DNA of 64,000 nucleotides, taken from Leptolyngbya sp. FACHB-60. Its GTDB lineage: Bacteria > Cyanobacteriota > Cyanobacteriia > Phormidesmidales > Phormidesmidaceae. Position numbers and translations under genes: made by a program. The notes under the pieces are model-generated. The model searched no databases. It had not been told where the DNA came from and saw only the letters and a program-made list of their open reading frames with translations. Where the stretch lies: assembly GCF_014695775.1 (NCBI RefSeq), contig NZ_JACJOX010000063.1, positions 124,001-188,000 on the forward strand, given 5' to 3'. Positions within the stretch are counted from its first letter, which is position 1. Every line of letters begins with the position of its first letter. Positions 35,717-44,880 of this stretch are shown here, in pieces.

Positions 35717-35746
35717 GATGAGGGGGATGGGGAAGATGGGGGAGAT
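35717..35746 (+). repeat. Polypurine dispersed repeat, copy 1
   Basis: An almost pure G/A run containing GGGGATGGGGAAGATGGGGG. It matches, with one indel and a few changes, the reverse complement of 54368-54396. Looser relatives are near 46259-46320 and 47705-47760. Confidence 0.7.
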
Positions 35747-35790
35747 ATCCTTTCCCTAGGGTGTATCTGGTGAGTGGCTCTTGTGGTTAG

Positions 35791-36150
35791 TTACGATCGC
35801 TGCTCGTACTCAAGGAGGGACTGCAACGGCTCGACTAGGGGCGGTAGGCTGCGATGAATCGTTCTCCAAATAGTGGGTATGTCTAGCTGAAAGTATTCGT
35901 GGGCAGCTACATTGCGCATGTCTTTCATCAAGCGCCAGGGGAGGTCAGAATAGCGCTGTTGAATCGCTTCAGGAATGTTAGCTGAGGCCTCACCAATGAC
36001 GATGAAGTCGTAGAGCACTGCCTTGAGGATGGTTTCATCATCTTCAAATACTTCAAAACTGATGGCTGAGGTGCGTACTTGAATAGCGCTGATTGCGGTC
36101 AAGATGTCATGAATGCGAAGTAGCCAGTCTCTAGAAGACACGAACAGCAT
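35791..36150 (-). CDS. hepT: HepT-like HEPN toxin (DUF86)
   Basis: Taken from the Met at 36150 the protein has about 119 residues, the usual size for HepT; an upstream Met (36213) would overlap mntA widely. The HEPN signature is R-x4-H-x-Y in MKDMRNVAAHEYF, with LRIHDILTAISAIQ and LYDFIVIGEASANIPEAIQQ typical of DUF86. HepT proteins are RNases, inactivated when MntA AMPylates the Tyr. It overlaps the upstream mntA gene by 20 bases, so the pair is co-translated. Confidence 0.88.
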   Translation of the reverse strand: MLFVSSRDWLLRIHDILTAISAIQVRTSAISFEVFEDDETILKAVLYDFIVIGEASANIPEAIQQRYSDLPWRLMKDMRNVAAHEYFQLDIPTIWRTIHRSLPPLVEPLQSLLEYEQRS

Positions 36151-36421
36151 CCTTAATGACGGGTTCGCGGAGATGGGCTTTGAGCGCTGCACGGGTGCCC
36201 ATGTCCACGGCACACCCTAAAAGGTCTTCGAGATAGTGCTGTACTCGAAATACATCAAACAGAGTAGGCTCAATGGCAAATTCAACCAAAAAATCGACAT
36301 CACTATTGGCATGGGCTTCGTCACGGGCCACTGAGCCAAATAATTCCAAGGTTTTGACCCCAAGCAATTCAAGATCGTGCTGGTGAGCCTGGGCCAACGT
36401 TACAACATGCCTGCAATTCAT
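36131..36421 (-). CDS. mntA: MntA-like minimal nucleotidyltransferase antitoxin
   Basis: A 96-residue nucleotidyltransferase with the motif GSVARDEAHANSDVDFLVEF, i.e. GS followed by D-x-D at the right distance, and a third acidic residue in CAVDMGT. In MntA-HepT modules this enzyme AMPylates and silences the HEPN toxin. It is the first gene of the pair; no promoter box was picked out. Confidence 0.88.
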   Translation of the reverse strand: MNCRHVVTLAQAHQHDLELLGVKTLELFGSVARDEAHANSDVDFLVEFAIEPTLFDVFRVQHYLEDLLGCAVDMGTRAALKAHLREPVIKDAVRVF

Positions 36422-36502
36422 GGGTAAGGCTATTCTGAAACGTATAGAGCTAATTCTCCTGTCTATAGGTTACGCGCGCTACTTATAATTTTGACTCTGC
36501 CT

Positions 36503-36994
36503 TTACTGACGAAAATGAATTCGGCTTTGTCCTAATTCATTTTCAACGTAGCGGTTGCCCTCAGGGGTGAGGTGCAGATCGGCGATCGCCCGCTTGTACA
36601 CCACAATCAGCCCCTGCTCGACCAGTCTCTCTAGCAACCGCTGGCGATCGCCTACCGACACCCGCCGATGGATCTGGCCAGGGCCAATGCGTCCCCCTAG
36701 GCACGATCGCAGAATCAGCAGCTCGTCGGGGGTGACAGGCCACACTGATAGATCGAGCTTGAGCAGGGTTTTGCCGGTGAGGGTGAGGCCAAATTGGGCG
36801 ATGTCATAGTCATAGGTCAGCCAGCCTCTGGTCTGAAGCTGCTGACAGGCTTTGACTCGCTGTCGCATAGAACTTTTTCGCTCGACGGGCAGTGTGGAGA
36901 GGGAATCGCAGGTGCTGCCCATGGCTTTGAGTTGGCCCAAAATAGCCAACTCAAGAGGGGTTGGGGCCAGAGAGGTGGTCTGGTTCGCGCTCAT
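36503..36994 (-). CDS. Hypothetical protein with tandem winged-helix-like domains
   Basis: A 163-residue protein. Two similar halves each run helix-helix-helix-wing: LELAILGQLKAMGSTCDSLS with RGWLTYDYDIAQFGLTLTGK, and DELLILRSCLGGRIGPGQIH with EQGLIVVYKRAIADLHLTPE. That pattern fits tandem winged helices. It resembles conserved cyanobacterial proteins such as the Npun_F0494 type, though I am not sure of that name. It may bind nucleic acid; target unknown. Confidence 0.65.
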   Translation of the reverse strand: MSANQTTSLAPTPLELAILGQLKAMGSTCDSLSTLPVERKSSMRQRVKACQQLQTRGWLTYDYDIAQFGLTLTGKTLLKLDLSVWPVTPDELLILRSCLGGRIGPGQIHRRVSVGDRQRLLERLVEQGLIVVYKRAIADLHLTPEGNRYVENELGQSRIHFRQ

Positions 36995-37147
36995 TGGGGC
37001 TGAAAATGATGCGGTCGTCCTGAAACGATTGGCGTGGGGTGAAGTGTAATGGAAGGGGGCGGGGCGATTGCACTTGGGCTAGTCTCTAGCCGTCGCGCAC
37101 TAGTTCATAATGACTAGTTTTATCATGCCGCTTGCATCTTAACCACC

Positions 37148-39388
37148 GTGATCGCTGCTGTGTCTTTGAATTCTCAAACCTACCTGGGGCACAACCAAGA
37201 AGCCTATCAAGAACTGCGACTGGCGCTGCAACTTAACCTGCGACGGCAGCTGTTGATTGCGGTGTGCGATGATTTGGCCCTGCAAGAGCAGCTGGCCCAG
37301 CGCCTAGAGGCTAATTTTAGCCCGCTGCCCGAGACGGTGCCCCTGGCAGCAGAGGTGCGGGCGCGGCAGTTGACGCTGGTGACGCTACGGCTGAGCGGCG
37401 ATCGCCCCGACCTGGTGCGCGAGGTGTTGCTGTGGCTTAAACAGCAGCGCCGGCTTCAGAGCAGCCTGCCGACCACGCCCGTGTTTCAAATTGTGGGCAT
37501 CGCTCAGTTCACCCGCCAGTCGCCCACGGTGCAAAACCGGTTTTTGGCCTCGCTGATTCGGGTCGATGCGCTGCTGACCCAGCTTGACTGTCGGCTGGTG
37601 GTGTGGGTGCCGCGCCCCTGGTTGGGCAAGATTCGCCAGTCGGTGCCAGGGTTTTGGCGATCGCGCAGCGGCCTGTTTGAGTTTATGGGCGAACCTGGTG
37701 CGCCACCCTCGGCTCCGACTGAGCCTGCGGTGCCACCCGCGCCAAGTCGCCCCTCGGCTAATCCCCCCGATCTCTGGCGGGTGCTGCGGGATGATCTCTC
37801 GACCTTCGAGCAGCCTGCGCCTGCAAAGGATCGTACTCCCAAGGATGCGGCCGCACAGCCAGCGGTGCCGTCCGTAGAGCTGCCCACTTTACTTGACCCA
37901 GAGGCTAAGGCTGCTCGCAACCATGATCTGCCACAAAATCCTCAGGGCTACACCGTTGTAGATCAAGGGTCGTTTTCGAGTATTGTCATGCCGCCGGTGG
38001 GGGCCATGGCAGCGGAGACTCTGGCGGCCCTACAGCGGGCTGAACCTGTGCTGCCGACTGTTGAGCCGGTTCCCGCCCCCGTCTCGCCCAGCCCAATATC
38101 TCTGCGCCCGTCGGACGCTCTAGAGCTGCCTCCAGACTTGGCCAAGGATGTAGAGCTGGCGAATCTATGGCGCTACATTCAGGGATTGGTAGAGCAGCAG
38201 GCGGGGCCACTGACCCTAGCGCGGGCGTACCTGGCGCTAGGCCAGATAGGGCGCGATCGCCTCTCGGTTGATGCCCCCGCCGCCAGCGTGCTGGACTTTG
38301 CGACGGCGGTGTATGACCGGGCGATCGCCGGTCTGCCCCAGGGCAGCACCGACTGGTGCGACGCCCTCAACGACCTGGCCAGCCTCTACTGGCTTCAGGG
38401 TCAGCAGGAGAGCACCCCCGACCCTGCCCCCTGGCTGCGCCGCAGCGTCAGCACCTACGAAAAAGCCCTCCAGGGCGGCGCTAAAACGATCCCTGCCGAC
38501 ACCCTAGGGCGCATCTACGGCAACCTAGGCACCGTATACGGGCTGCTGGCGAACCTGGAGGATCCAGCCCCCTGTCTAGAGAAGGCGGTGGCGGCGTACC
38601 AGCAGGCGCTATTGCACAGCCCGGCGGCGCGATCGCCCATTGACTACGCCAACCTGCAAAACAGCCTGGGGGCGATTCACTGGCGATTGTCTCAGTATGA
38701 CCAGCCCCAGCACCACCTGGCCCAGGCCGTTGCCGCTTACGGTGAAGCCCTGGCCCACCGCACCGCCCAGGATGAGCCGCTGGAATATGCCATGGTGCAA
38801 AACAACCTGGGCATTGCTTACTGGAGTTTGGCCCAGCACCAGCAGCCCGTATTTTTGCTTGAACGGGCGATCGCCGCCTACCAGGCTGCCCTCAAGTACC
38901 GCACTGTGGACGCTGCCCCGGCGGGTTGTGCGGCCACCGCCAACAATTTGGGCACTGCCTACTGGGATCTGGCTCAGCAGGCGGCTGTGGCAGGCGAACA
39001 GCGCATTGCCACTCTGCAACAGGCCGTTGCCGCCTACGAAACCGCCCTGGCCGCCGCCCAAATTGCCCTGCAAGAAACGCCGCCCCCTGCTTTGGGGTTT
39101 GACCTGTGGGCCACCTGTCACAGCGCCGGAGTGGTTCACGATCAGCTGGCTCAGGCGCTGCCAGAAACTCAGCCTGAAGCCCGTCAGCGCCATCTAGAAA
39201 CTGCCCTCAGCCAATACCTGCTGGCCTACCAGGGCTGGCAGGACTATCCCCAACAGGTGGAGGTGCTAATCACAGCCCTGGTTTACAACGCCCACCTCAA
39301 CTTTGAAATCTTCGGCATCCCCGCTCAGCAGGTGGTGCTCTCTAAGCTGCCGGGGGAGTTGCTGGCTCAGGTGTTGCGGCGGTTGTAG
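37148..39388 (+). CDS. TPR protein with degenerate NTPase-like N-terminus
   Basis: A 746-residue protein from a GTG. Residues 1-180 resemble the N-terminus of STAND-type NTPases (RQLLIAVCDDLALQEQLAQR and DCRLVVWVPRPWLGKIRQSV, RSGLFEFMGEP), but the Walker A lysine loop is absent. Residues 180-340 are Pro/Ala-rich linker. From about 345 to 700 there are TPR units (YANLQNSLGAIHWRLSQYDQ, NNLGIAYWSLAQHQQPVFLL, NNLGTAYWDLAQQAAVAGEQ). Likely a protein-interaction scaffold; partners unknown. No signal peptide. Confidence 0.75.
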   Translation: MIAAVSLNSQTYLGHNQEAYQELRLALQLNLRRQLLIAVCDDLALQEQLAQRLEANFSPLPETVPLAAEVRARQLTLVTLRLSGDRPDLVREVLLWLKQQRRLQSSLPTTPVFQIVGIAQFTRQSPTVQNRFLASLIRVDALLTQLDCRLVVWVPRPWLGKIRQSVPGFWRSRSGLFEFMGEPGAPPSAPTEPAVPPAPSRPSANPPDLWRVLRDDLSTFEQPAPAKDRTPKDAAAQPAVPSVELPTLLDPEAKAARNHDLPQNPQGYTVVDQGSFSSIVMPPVGAMAAETLAALQRAEPVLPTVEPVPAPVSPSPISLRPSDALELPPDLAKDVELANLWRYIQGLVEQQAGPLTLARAYLALGQIGRDRLSVDAPAASVLDFATAVYDRAIAGLPQGSTDWCDALNDLASLYWLQGQQESTPDPAPWLRRSVSTYEKALQGGAKTIPADTLGRIYGNLGTVYGLLANLEDPAPCLEKAVAAYQQALLHSPAARSPIDYANLQNSLGAIHWRLSQYDQPQHHLAQAVAAYGEALAHRTAQDEPLEYAMVQNNLGIAYWSLAQHQQPVFLLERAIAAYQAALKYRTVDAAPAGCAATANNLGTAYWDLAQQAAVAGEQRIATLQQAVAAYETALAAAQIALQETPPPALGFDLWATCHSAGVVHDQLAQALPETQPEARQRHLETALSQYLLAYQGWQDYPQQVEVLITALVYNAHLNFEIFGIPAQQVVLSKLPGELLAQVLRRL

Positions 39389-39582
39389 GAGTGGGGATGG
39401 GTAGGTGGGTGGATGGGTAGATGGGGACAAATTCTAAAATCCAAAGTCCCAAAGCCAGAATCGTTAAGAACCATCGCACCCGCCTTCTCAAGGGCAAACC
39501 CTTGCAGGACAATGAAAGGCGTACTTAACGGTTTGCAACATCCCGCCGGAGCAGAGCCTTTGGCCGGATGACAGGAAGAACT

Positions 39583-40179
39583 ATGGCCTATTACTGGTTC
39601 AAAGCGTTTCATATTGTCGGCGTGGTGGTGTGGTTCGCCGGGTTGTTTTACCTGGTGCGCCTGTTTATCTACCACGTTGAGGCCGAGGCCGAGCCAGAGC
39701 CGGCTCGCAGCATTCTCAAGAACCAGTACACCGTGATGGAAGAGCGCCTCTATGGCATCATTACTACCCCCGGCATGGTGGTGACGGTGGTAATGGCCAT
39801 TGGGCTGCTGGTGCAGATGCCCGAGTATCTCAAAGATGGCTGGATGCACGCCAAGCTAGGGCTGGTGGCGGTGCTGCTGGCCTATCACCACTACTGCGCT
39901 CGGCTGATGCGTCAGCTGCACCGAGGCGAATGCAAGTGGTCGGGGCAGCAGCTGCGGGCGCTCAACGAAGCCCCCACCCTGCTGCTGGTGGCGATCGTCA
40001 TGCTGGTGATATTTAAGAACAACTTCCCCACAGGGGCGACCACCTGGCTGATGGTGGGGCTGGTGGTGTTTATGGCGGCGACCATTCAGCTCTACGCCCG
40101 CAAGCGACGGCTAGATAAGGAGAAAGCGGCTTTAGAGGCTCTAGATGATGTGCCTGAGCCCCAAGCCGTGCAAAGCTGA
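39583..40179 (+). CDS. hemJ: Protoporphyrinogen IX oxidase HemJ
   Basis: A 198-residue membrane protein from the Met at 39583, with AGGAAG 8 bases upstream; a longer frame from 39568 is less likely. It matches HemJ (the slr1790 family): YYWFKAFHIVGVVVWFAGLF, YLVRLFIYHVEAEAEPEPAR, LKNQYTVMEERLYGIITTPG, GWMHAKLGLVAVLLAYHHYC. Conserved His10 and other His/Arg residues are present. It oxidises protoporphyrinogen IX to protoporphyrin IX, feeding haem and chlorophyll synthesis, upstream of acsF in the pathway. Confidence 0.93.
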   Translation: MAYYWFKAFHIVGVVVWFAGLFYLVRLFIYHVEAEAEPEPARSILKNQYTVMEERLYGIITTPGMVVTVVMAIGLLVQMPEYLKDGWMHAKLGLVAVLLAYHHYCARLMRQLHRGECKWSGQQLRALNEAPTLLLVAIVMLVIFKNNFPTGATTWLMVGLVVFMAATIQLYARKRRLDKEKAALEALDDVPEPQAVQS

Positions 40180-40229
40180 ACCAGCCTTGGTGAGGGCATA
40201 CTGGTGATCACAAAAACCATGGAGTAGCG

Positions 40230-40859
40230 ATGGGCAGGCGGGATCGCTGTTTGAATCGCTGTTTGGTGCCGGGGGTGTTTGCTGCCGTGGGCGTTCCCTT
40301 GTTAATGATTGGGGTACCACTTTGGGCCGTGGTACCCCATGCGGATGCCAACCATGCCAAGGAGGTGGCGCGGCTGCCCGTGACCACGGCGGCGACCCTC
40401 AACGAGCGCGGTGCTCGGGTGCTGATAGAGGGCCAGGTGAGCGATCGCATGGCTTTCAGCGATCGTCCGCCCGTGGTTGCTTATAACGAATATCACCCAG
40501 GCAGCGAGGGGAGGGTGTACGCCCCTACCCTTTGGGTGCAAATTCCAGGGAAAGAAGTGGAAGTGACGGCGGGGTATCGAATACGATCTACGCTTTCTCA
40601 GGTAGGTATCTATCGCAGTAGCTTTGAAGTTAACGATCCCGTTTTGGTGTTGGGAACCTTGAGCGTAACTGGCGATCGCCCCGTGGTCAGCGCGGCAGAG
40701 ATCGGGTTTGAGACTAAAGAAACTTATCTGGCGTCATTACACGAGCAATCGATGAACCGCCAGATGGGCCTGCTGTTTTCGGTTTTGGGCAGTTTGCTGA
40801 CCCTGGGGGGCGGGTTAGATCTTTATCTGATCTGGCGCAGGATTCGCGGCGATTGGTAG
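40230..40859 (+). CDS. Membrane protein with GIDE-like central domain
   Basis: A 209-residue protein: N-terminal membrane helix (LVPGVFAAVGVPLLMIGVPL), a beta-rich central part (GARVLIEGQVSDRMAFSDRP, VAYNEY, FEVNDPVLVLGTLSVTGDRP), and a C-terminal helix (LLFSVLGSLLTLGGGLDLYL). The layout and the phrase VLVLGTLS resemble a reduced GIDE domain such as the gene at 30312, but the resemblance is weak. Function unknown. Confidence 0.65.
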   Translation: MGRRDRCLNRCLVPGVFAAVGVPLLMIGVPLWAVVPHADANHAKEVARLPVTTAATLNERGARVLIEGQVSDRMAFSDRPPVVAYNEYHPGSEGRVYAPTLWVQIPGKEVEVTAGYRIRSTLSQVGIYRSSFEVNDPVLVLGTLSVTGDRPVVSAAEIGFETKETYLASLHEQSMNRQMGLLFSVLGSLLTLGGGLDLYLIWRRIRGDW

Positions 40860-40994
40860 AGCACCCCCTCAAGCTTGAGTCCGTCCCGGTTGATCTAATC
40901 GCCCAGCTCGGCGATAAACCACACCAAATTTTCATACGTGTAACTTTGGGGAAATGCCACATTAGGCGTAGACACTCGACCTGAGGCCACACTG

Positions 40995-42323
40995 ATGCAC
41001 AATCTGGAAATGCGGCGACCCCTGAGTGTCGGCCCCGAACCGTTGCATTTGCGCCCCGGCACCCGGCGGCTCAACCTGGCAGCAGGGCTAACGACTTTTC
41101 CAGAAGAGATTCTGGAGCTGGCAGACAGCCTCGAAGTGCTTGACCTGTCAAACAATGCCCTGACTACCCTGCCCGACAGCTTTGCCCAGCTGCACAACCT
41201 GCGGGCGGTGTTCTTTAACAACAATGCTTTTGAAGTGGTGCCCGAGGTGCTAGCCCACTGTCCCCAGCTGACGATAGTTGGGTTTAAGGCAAACCAAATC
41301 GCCACCGTGCCCGCTGAGGCGCTACCCCTCGCCACCCGCTGGCTCATCTTGACCGACAACCGCATCGAGGCGCTGCCCAAGTCGATTGGCCAGCTCACCA
41401 AGCTGCAGAAGCTGATGCTGGCCGGCAACCAGCTGCGGACTCTGCCCGAGAGTTTGGCCAATTGCCAGAATTTGGAGCTAGTCCGCGTTGCCGCTAACCA
41501 GCTTGAGGCCCTTCCCCCTCAGCTGCTCGCCCTGCCTCGGCTAAGCTGGCTGGCCTACGCTGGCAACCCTTTCTGCCGGGGCTGGGGCAGTGAGCCCCAG
41601 TCGCTACCTCAAATCGCTTGGGATGACCTGACGGTGGGCGATATCTTGGGGGAGGGGGCCTCTGGTGTAATTTCGCGCGGCACCTGGCAGCAGGGTCAAG
41701 ATGAAATGCCCATTGCCCTCAAGCTGTTTAAAGGTGCGATCACCAGTGACGGTTTGCCCGAAGACGAAATGCGGGCCTGCATAGCGGCGGGGGTCCACCC
41801 GAACCTGATTGGCCCTCTGGGGCAAATTGTCGGTCACCCCGAGCAGAAATCTGGACTAGTGCTGCCGCTGGTGGATCACAGCTACCAAGTAATGGGCCGC
41901 CCCCCCAGCCTAGAGAGCTGCACTCGCGACACCTATTCCCCAGAGGTCACCTTTTCCCTAGAGGCAACTGTGGGCATTGCAATTGGGGTAGCCGCTGCTG
42001 CCGCCCACCTGCATCGGTGCGGCATTCTCCACGGCGATCTATATCCGCACAACACCCTAGTCACCGAGGCGGGGGACACCTGTTTGAGCGACTTTGGGGC
42101 GGCCAGCTTCTACGACCGGGCGGGGCAGGCCGCTAAGACCCTAGAGCGTCTGGAGGTACGGGCCTTTGGCTGCCTGCTGGAGGATTTGCTCGATCGCTGT
42201 CCTGCCGCTTCTGACCCAGTGCTGCGACTGCGCCAGCTACAGTACGCCTGCATGCAGTCTGAGGTGTTGGCCCGTCCAGCCTTTGAAGATGTGCTGGATG
42301 AACTGGTTGCTTTAGCTCGCTAA
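40995..42323 (+). CDS. Leucine-rich-repeat protein kinase
   Basis: A 442-residue protein. Residues about 25-190 carry seven LRRs of the LxxLxLxxNxLxxLP type (VLDLSNNALTTLPDSFAQLH, LMLAGNQLRTLPESLANCQN). Residues about 210-440 form a protein kinase: glycine loop GEGASGVISRG, Lys in IALKLFKG, catalytic loop HGDLYPHN (HRD changed to HGD, Asp kept) and SDFG. It matches LRR-kinases of cyanobacteria. The neighbouring gene encodes a TIR-like protein, which suggests a signalling or immune-like cluster. Confidence 0.88.
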   Translation: MHNLEMRRPLSVGPEPLHLRPGTRRLNLAAGLTTFPEEILELADSLEVLDLSNNALTTLPDSFAQLHNLRAVFFNNNAFEVVPEVLAHCPQLTIVGFKANQIATVPAEALPLATRWLILTDNRIEALPKSIGQLTKLQKLMLAGNQLRTLPESLANCQNLELVRVAANQLEALPPQLLALPRLSWLAYAGNPFCRGWGSEPQSLPQIAWDDLTVGDILGEGASGVISRGTWQQGQDEMPIALKLFKGAITSDGLPEDEMRACIAAGVHPNLIGPLGQIVGHPEQKSGLVLPLVDHSYQVMGRPPSLESCTRDTYSPEVTFSLEATVGIAIGVAAAAAHLHRCGILHGDLYPHNTLVTEAGDTCLSDFGAASFYDRAGQAAKTLERLEVRAFGCLLEDLLDRCPAASDPVLRLRQLQYACMQSEVLARPAFEDVLDELVALAR

Positions 42324-42557
42324 GGCCGATCTGGCTCAGCCCGCCAGTGGGCTCAGTCAAAGCTCTGGCCGTAGTTGAACTGGGTCAGGAGACGGTTGCA
42401 GCTTAAATGAGCGGGTGTATCCGAGGATAGCAAGCTAATCTAAAAAAGTGGGTATCCTCAAGGCGCGGGCAGTTGGAGCAACAACCCCAGGCAACGCACG
42501 GCTCGTTGGCCAGTCTGGGCACAGGGTTCGAGTGCATTGCAAGCATAGGTACAGCTT

Positions 42558-43301
42558 TTGAACAACGCCAATGTCACTGGCCACGGCCAGTCTGCCACTG
42601 ACCCAACAGCTCAGGTATTTTTGGCCTACGCGGCTGAAGACGGTTGCCACACCCCTGGCGAAGCGATCGCTGGGCCTGGTGAGGTCGAGGTGGTAGAGGC
42701 ATTGCGCCAGTTGTTGACCCAGGCTCAGATTACCTACCGGCAATGCCCTTGTCCCTGGCCTGCTGACGCTGACCATGAGGCGATCATCTCTCGGGCCGCC
42801 GAAGCTTGCGACAACTATGTGCTGGTGCTGTCGCCTTACACCCTGGCCGATGTCTTTTGTCTACAGGGGCTGCTGTTTGCCCTCAGCCTAAACAAACGCA
42901 TTGTGCCAGTGCTGATTGAAACTGTCTCTGCCCACCACCTGCCCGAGCCCTTGCAAACCCTGGAGACCATTGACCTCCGGGATAGGTCGGTGCCCCTGAC
43001 GCAGACCGACGGGGGCCGTCAGCTTTTGCAGACTCTGCACCACGCCGCTGATTATCACCATGCCCATACCCAACTCTTGGTGAGAGCCCTGCAATGGGAG
43101 CGACAGCAGCGCCACCCAGATCTACTGCTTCAAGGTGATGAGCTGGTCCAATACCAGCGCTGGCTGGTGCAGGCCAATGGGCAATCGCACCATCAACCCA
43201 TTCAGCTGCAAACGCTATATATCTCTGAAAGTGCCCGCCATCAAACCAGCCAGGACAATGCCGCAGCTCTAGGCATGAGCTGGCTCAAACGCTGGCTCTA
43301 A
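42558..43301 (+). CDS. TIR-like domain protein
   Basis: A 247-residue protein from a TTG (no better start is seen). Residues about 18-140 look like a TIR fold: AQVFLAYAAEDG (strand A and box 1), CDNYVLVLSPYTLADVFCLQ and ALSLNKRIVPVLIE (strand D-like). In catalytic TIRs a Glu follows the Cys of the SxxC..EL motif; here it reads CLQGL, so NADase activity may be lost. Residues 170-230 (HPDLLLQGDELVQYQRWLVQ and QTLYISESAR) match the linker after TIR in cyanobacterial TIR-WD40/TM proteins, but nothing follows it. Confidence 0.7.
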   Translation: MNNANVTGHGQSATDPTAQVFLAYAAEDGCHTPGEAIAGPGEVEVVEALRQLLTQAQITYRQCPCPWPADADHEAIISRAAEACDNYVLVLSPYTLADVFCLQGLLFALSLNKRIVPVLIETVSAHHLPEPLQTLETIDLRDRSVPLTQTDGGRQLLQTLHHAADYHHAHTQLLVRALQWERQQRHPDLLLQGDELVQYQRWLVQANGQSHHQPIQLQTLYISESARHQTSQDNAAALGMSWLKRWL

Positions 43302-43306
43302 CCGCC

Positions 43307-44089
43307 CTAGCTCGATGCGCTGGTATAAAACCGCAGGGCAAACCGCCAAAACCGATTTGCCGCCACTAGCAGCACCGCCGCCAGTAGCGCCGAGGCCACC
43401 AGCCAGCCGCGTCCGCCCTGGTTGAGCATGGTCTGAGCCGGTACGGTCGTCAAAAACGCCACCGGCACCACAAAGGTAAAAAACGCTCGGTAGGCCACTG
43501 GGTAGGCTGCGATCGGGAACCGCCCCGCCTCCAGCAGCCCCCGCAGCACCTCGGTGACGTTGTAGATTTTGACAAACCAAATGCTGGTGGCCCCCAGCAT
43601 AAACCACAGGCTGTAGAGGGTGAGCGCCCCAAACAGCAGGGGTAAGATCGCCAGGGCGTAGTCGGCCCAGCCCAGGCCCAGGCGACTGCCGCCGTAGCCA
43701 ATCATCACCAGGCCAAACAGCATGTCGGGCAGACCCCAGGGCGAGACGATGCGCGTTGAGAGCCAAAACTGTGAGCTGATCGGCTTGAGCAGCACAAAGT
43801 CGAGGGTGCCCTGCTGCACCTGGCCGACAATTTTGTTGAGGTTAGGAATCAGCACTGTGGCCGAAAAGCCTTGTAGTACGGTGAATAACCCCAGTACCAG
43901 CAAGGCGGCTTCCCAGCTCCACCCAGCAAACTCGTAGCCGGTGCGATAGAACAAAAACAGGCCAAATAAGCTGCCCACCAGACCGCCTAAGCTAATTAAA
44001 GCGGTGACCAAAAAGTTGAGGCGATACTCTAGCTCGGCGGCGATCGCCGTGCCCCAAAACAGCCGCAGTACCTTCCAATAGCGCCCCAT
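43307..44089 (-). CDS. ABC-2 family permease, subunit 2
   Basis: Taken from the Met at 44089, 260 residues; the start ATG shares one base with the upstream stop (TAATG), so the two genes are coupled. Six hydrophobic helices. Segments such as YRLNFLVTALISLGGLVGSL, IVGQVQQGTLDFVLLKPISS and LTLYSLWFMLGATSIWF fit the ABC-2_membrane_6/DUF990 group of permeases. No ATPase gene lies next to the pair. Substrate unknown. Confidence 0.85.
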   Translation of the reverse strand: MGRYWKVLRLFWGTAIAAELEYRLNFLVTALISLGGLVGSLFGLFLFYRTGYEFAGWSWEAALLVLGLFTVLQGFSATVLIPNLNKIVGQVQQGTLDFVLLKPISSQFWLSTRIVSPWGLPDMLFGLVMIGYGGSRLGLGWADYALAILPLLFGALTLYSLWFMLGATSIWFVKIYNVTEVLRGLLEAGRFPIAAYPVAYRAFFTFVVPVAFLTTVPAQTMLNQGGRGWLVASALLAAVLLVAANRFWRFALRFYTSASS

Positions 44090-44880
44090 TAGGCCCCCAT
44101 GCCCGAATATTGCTTCAGCCCCTGCCGCCACAGCCAGCGGTTTAGCCCCCAAAACAGTGCTGACCAGAGCACCATCGCCGCAAACCCTTGGGCCACGTGC
44201 TCGGGACGGTTAATCAAGATACTGGCCGGAAAATAGATTAGGTACGGAAAGGGTGTCCACAGCACCACCTCTCGCACCGCGTCAGGAAAGAGGGAGAGGG
44301 GGGCGATCATGCCCGACAGGAATGTATAGAGCAAAAACCAAAACTGCTCTAGGGCGCTGGCCCGCTCGGTCCAAAAGGCCGCTAGGGCAAAGGTGTACTG
44401 CATCAGGAACCGTAGGCAAAAGGCCAGGGCGATCGCCAGCAGCCCCAGCAGCAGATTGCCCAGACTAGGTAGCCAGGCGGCGTAGGGGTAGAGCAACAAA
44501 AATAGCCCTACCAGCAAAAAGGCAAAGGGCAGCCGGGCAAAGCGTTCCGCCACGTGGCTAAAAAAGTGCCGCCAGGCAGGGTCTATGGGCTGCAACAGGT
44601 AGGGCGACAGTCGGCCTTCCACCACCTCTCGCTCAAATTCCCAGATCACCCAAACGACGGTGAACTGCCGCACCAAGAACACCGCCAAGAAATACTGCAC
44701 CAGCTCGGTCGGGCTGAGGTCGAATTGGTCGCCCTGGGCCGCCTCAACCCACAGGCCCATGAGAATCAGCGGGAAGGTGCCGGATAGCACCCAAAATACC
44801 AGCTCAGCCCGGTATTCCACCATATAGGCGTAATACACCGACAGCATGACGCGGGAAATTTTTAGCGCTTGTTTCGCCAT
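44089..44880 (-). CDS. ABC-2 family permease, subunit 1
   Basis: A 263-residue membrane protein with about six helices, paralogous to its neighbour. It carries the family's EFEREVVEGRLSPYLLQPID coupling segment, equivalent to QGTLDFVLLKPI in the partner. The pair is likely one exporter with an ATPase encoded elsewhere. The downstream gene overlaps by one base. Confidence 0.85.
   Translation of the reverse strand: MAKQALKISRVMLSVYYAYMVEYRAELVFWVLSGTFPLILMGLWVEAAQGDQFDLSPTELVQYFLAVFLVRQFTVVWVIWEFEREVVEGRLSPYLLQPIDPAWRHFFSHVAERFARLPFAFLLVGLFLLLYPYAAWLPSLGNLLLGLLAIALAFCLRFLMQYTFALAAFWTERASALEQFWFLLYTFLSGMIAPLSLFPDAVREVVLWTPFPYLIYFPASILINRPEHVAQGFAAMVLWSALFWGLNRWLWRQGLKQYSGMGA

Noticed and set aside
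38640..39197. 185-codon frame inside the TPR gene
   Set aside because: Same strand, other frame; Pro/Thr-rich shadow of the TPR repeats.
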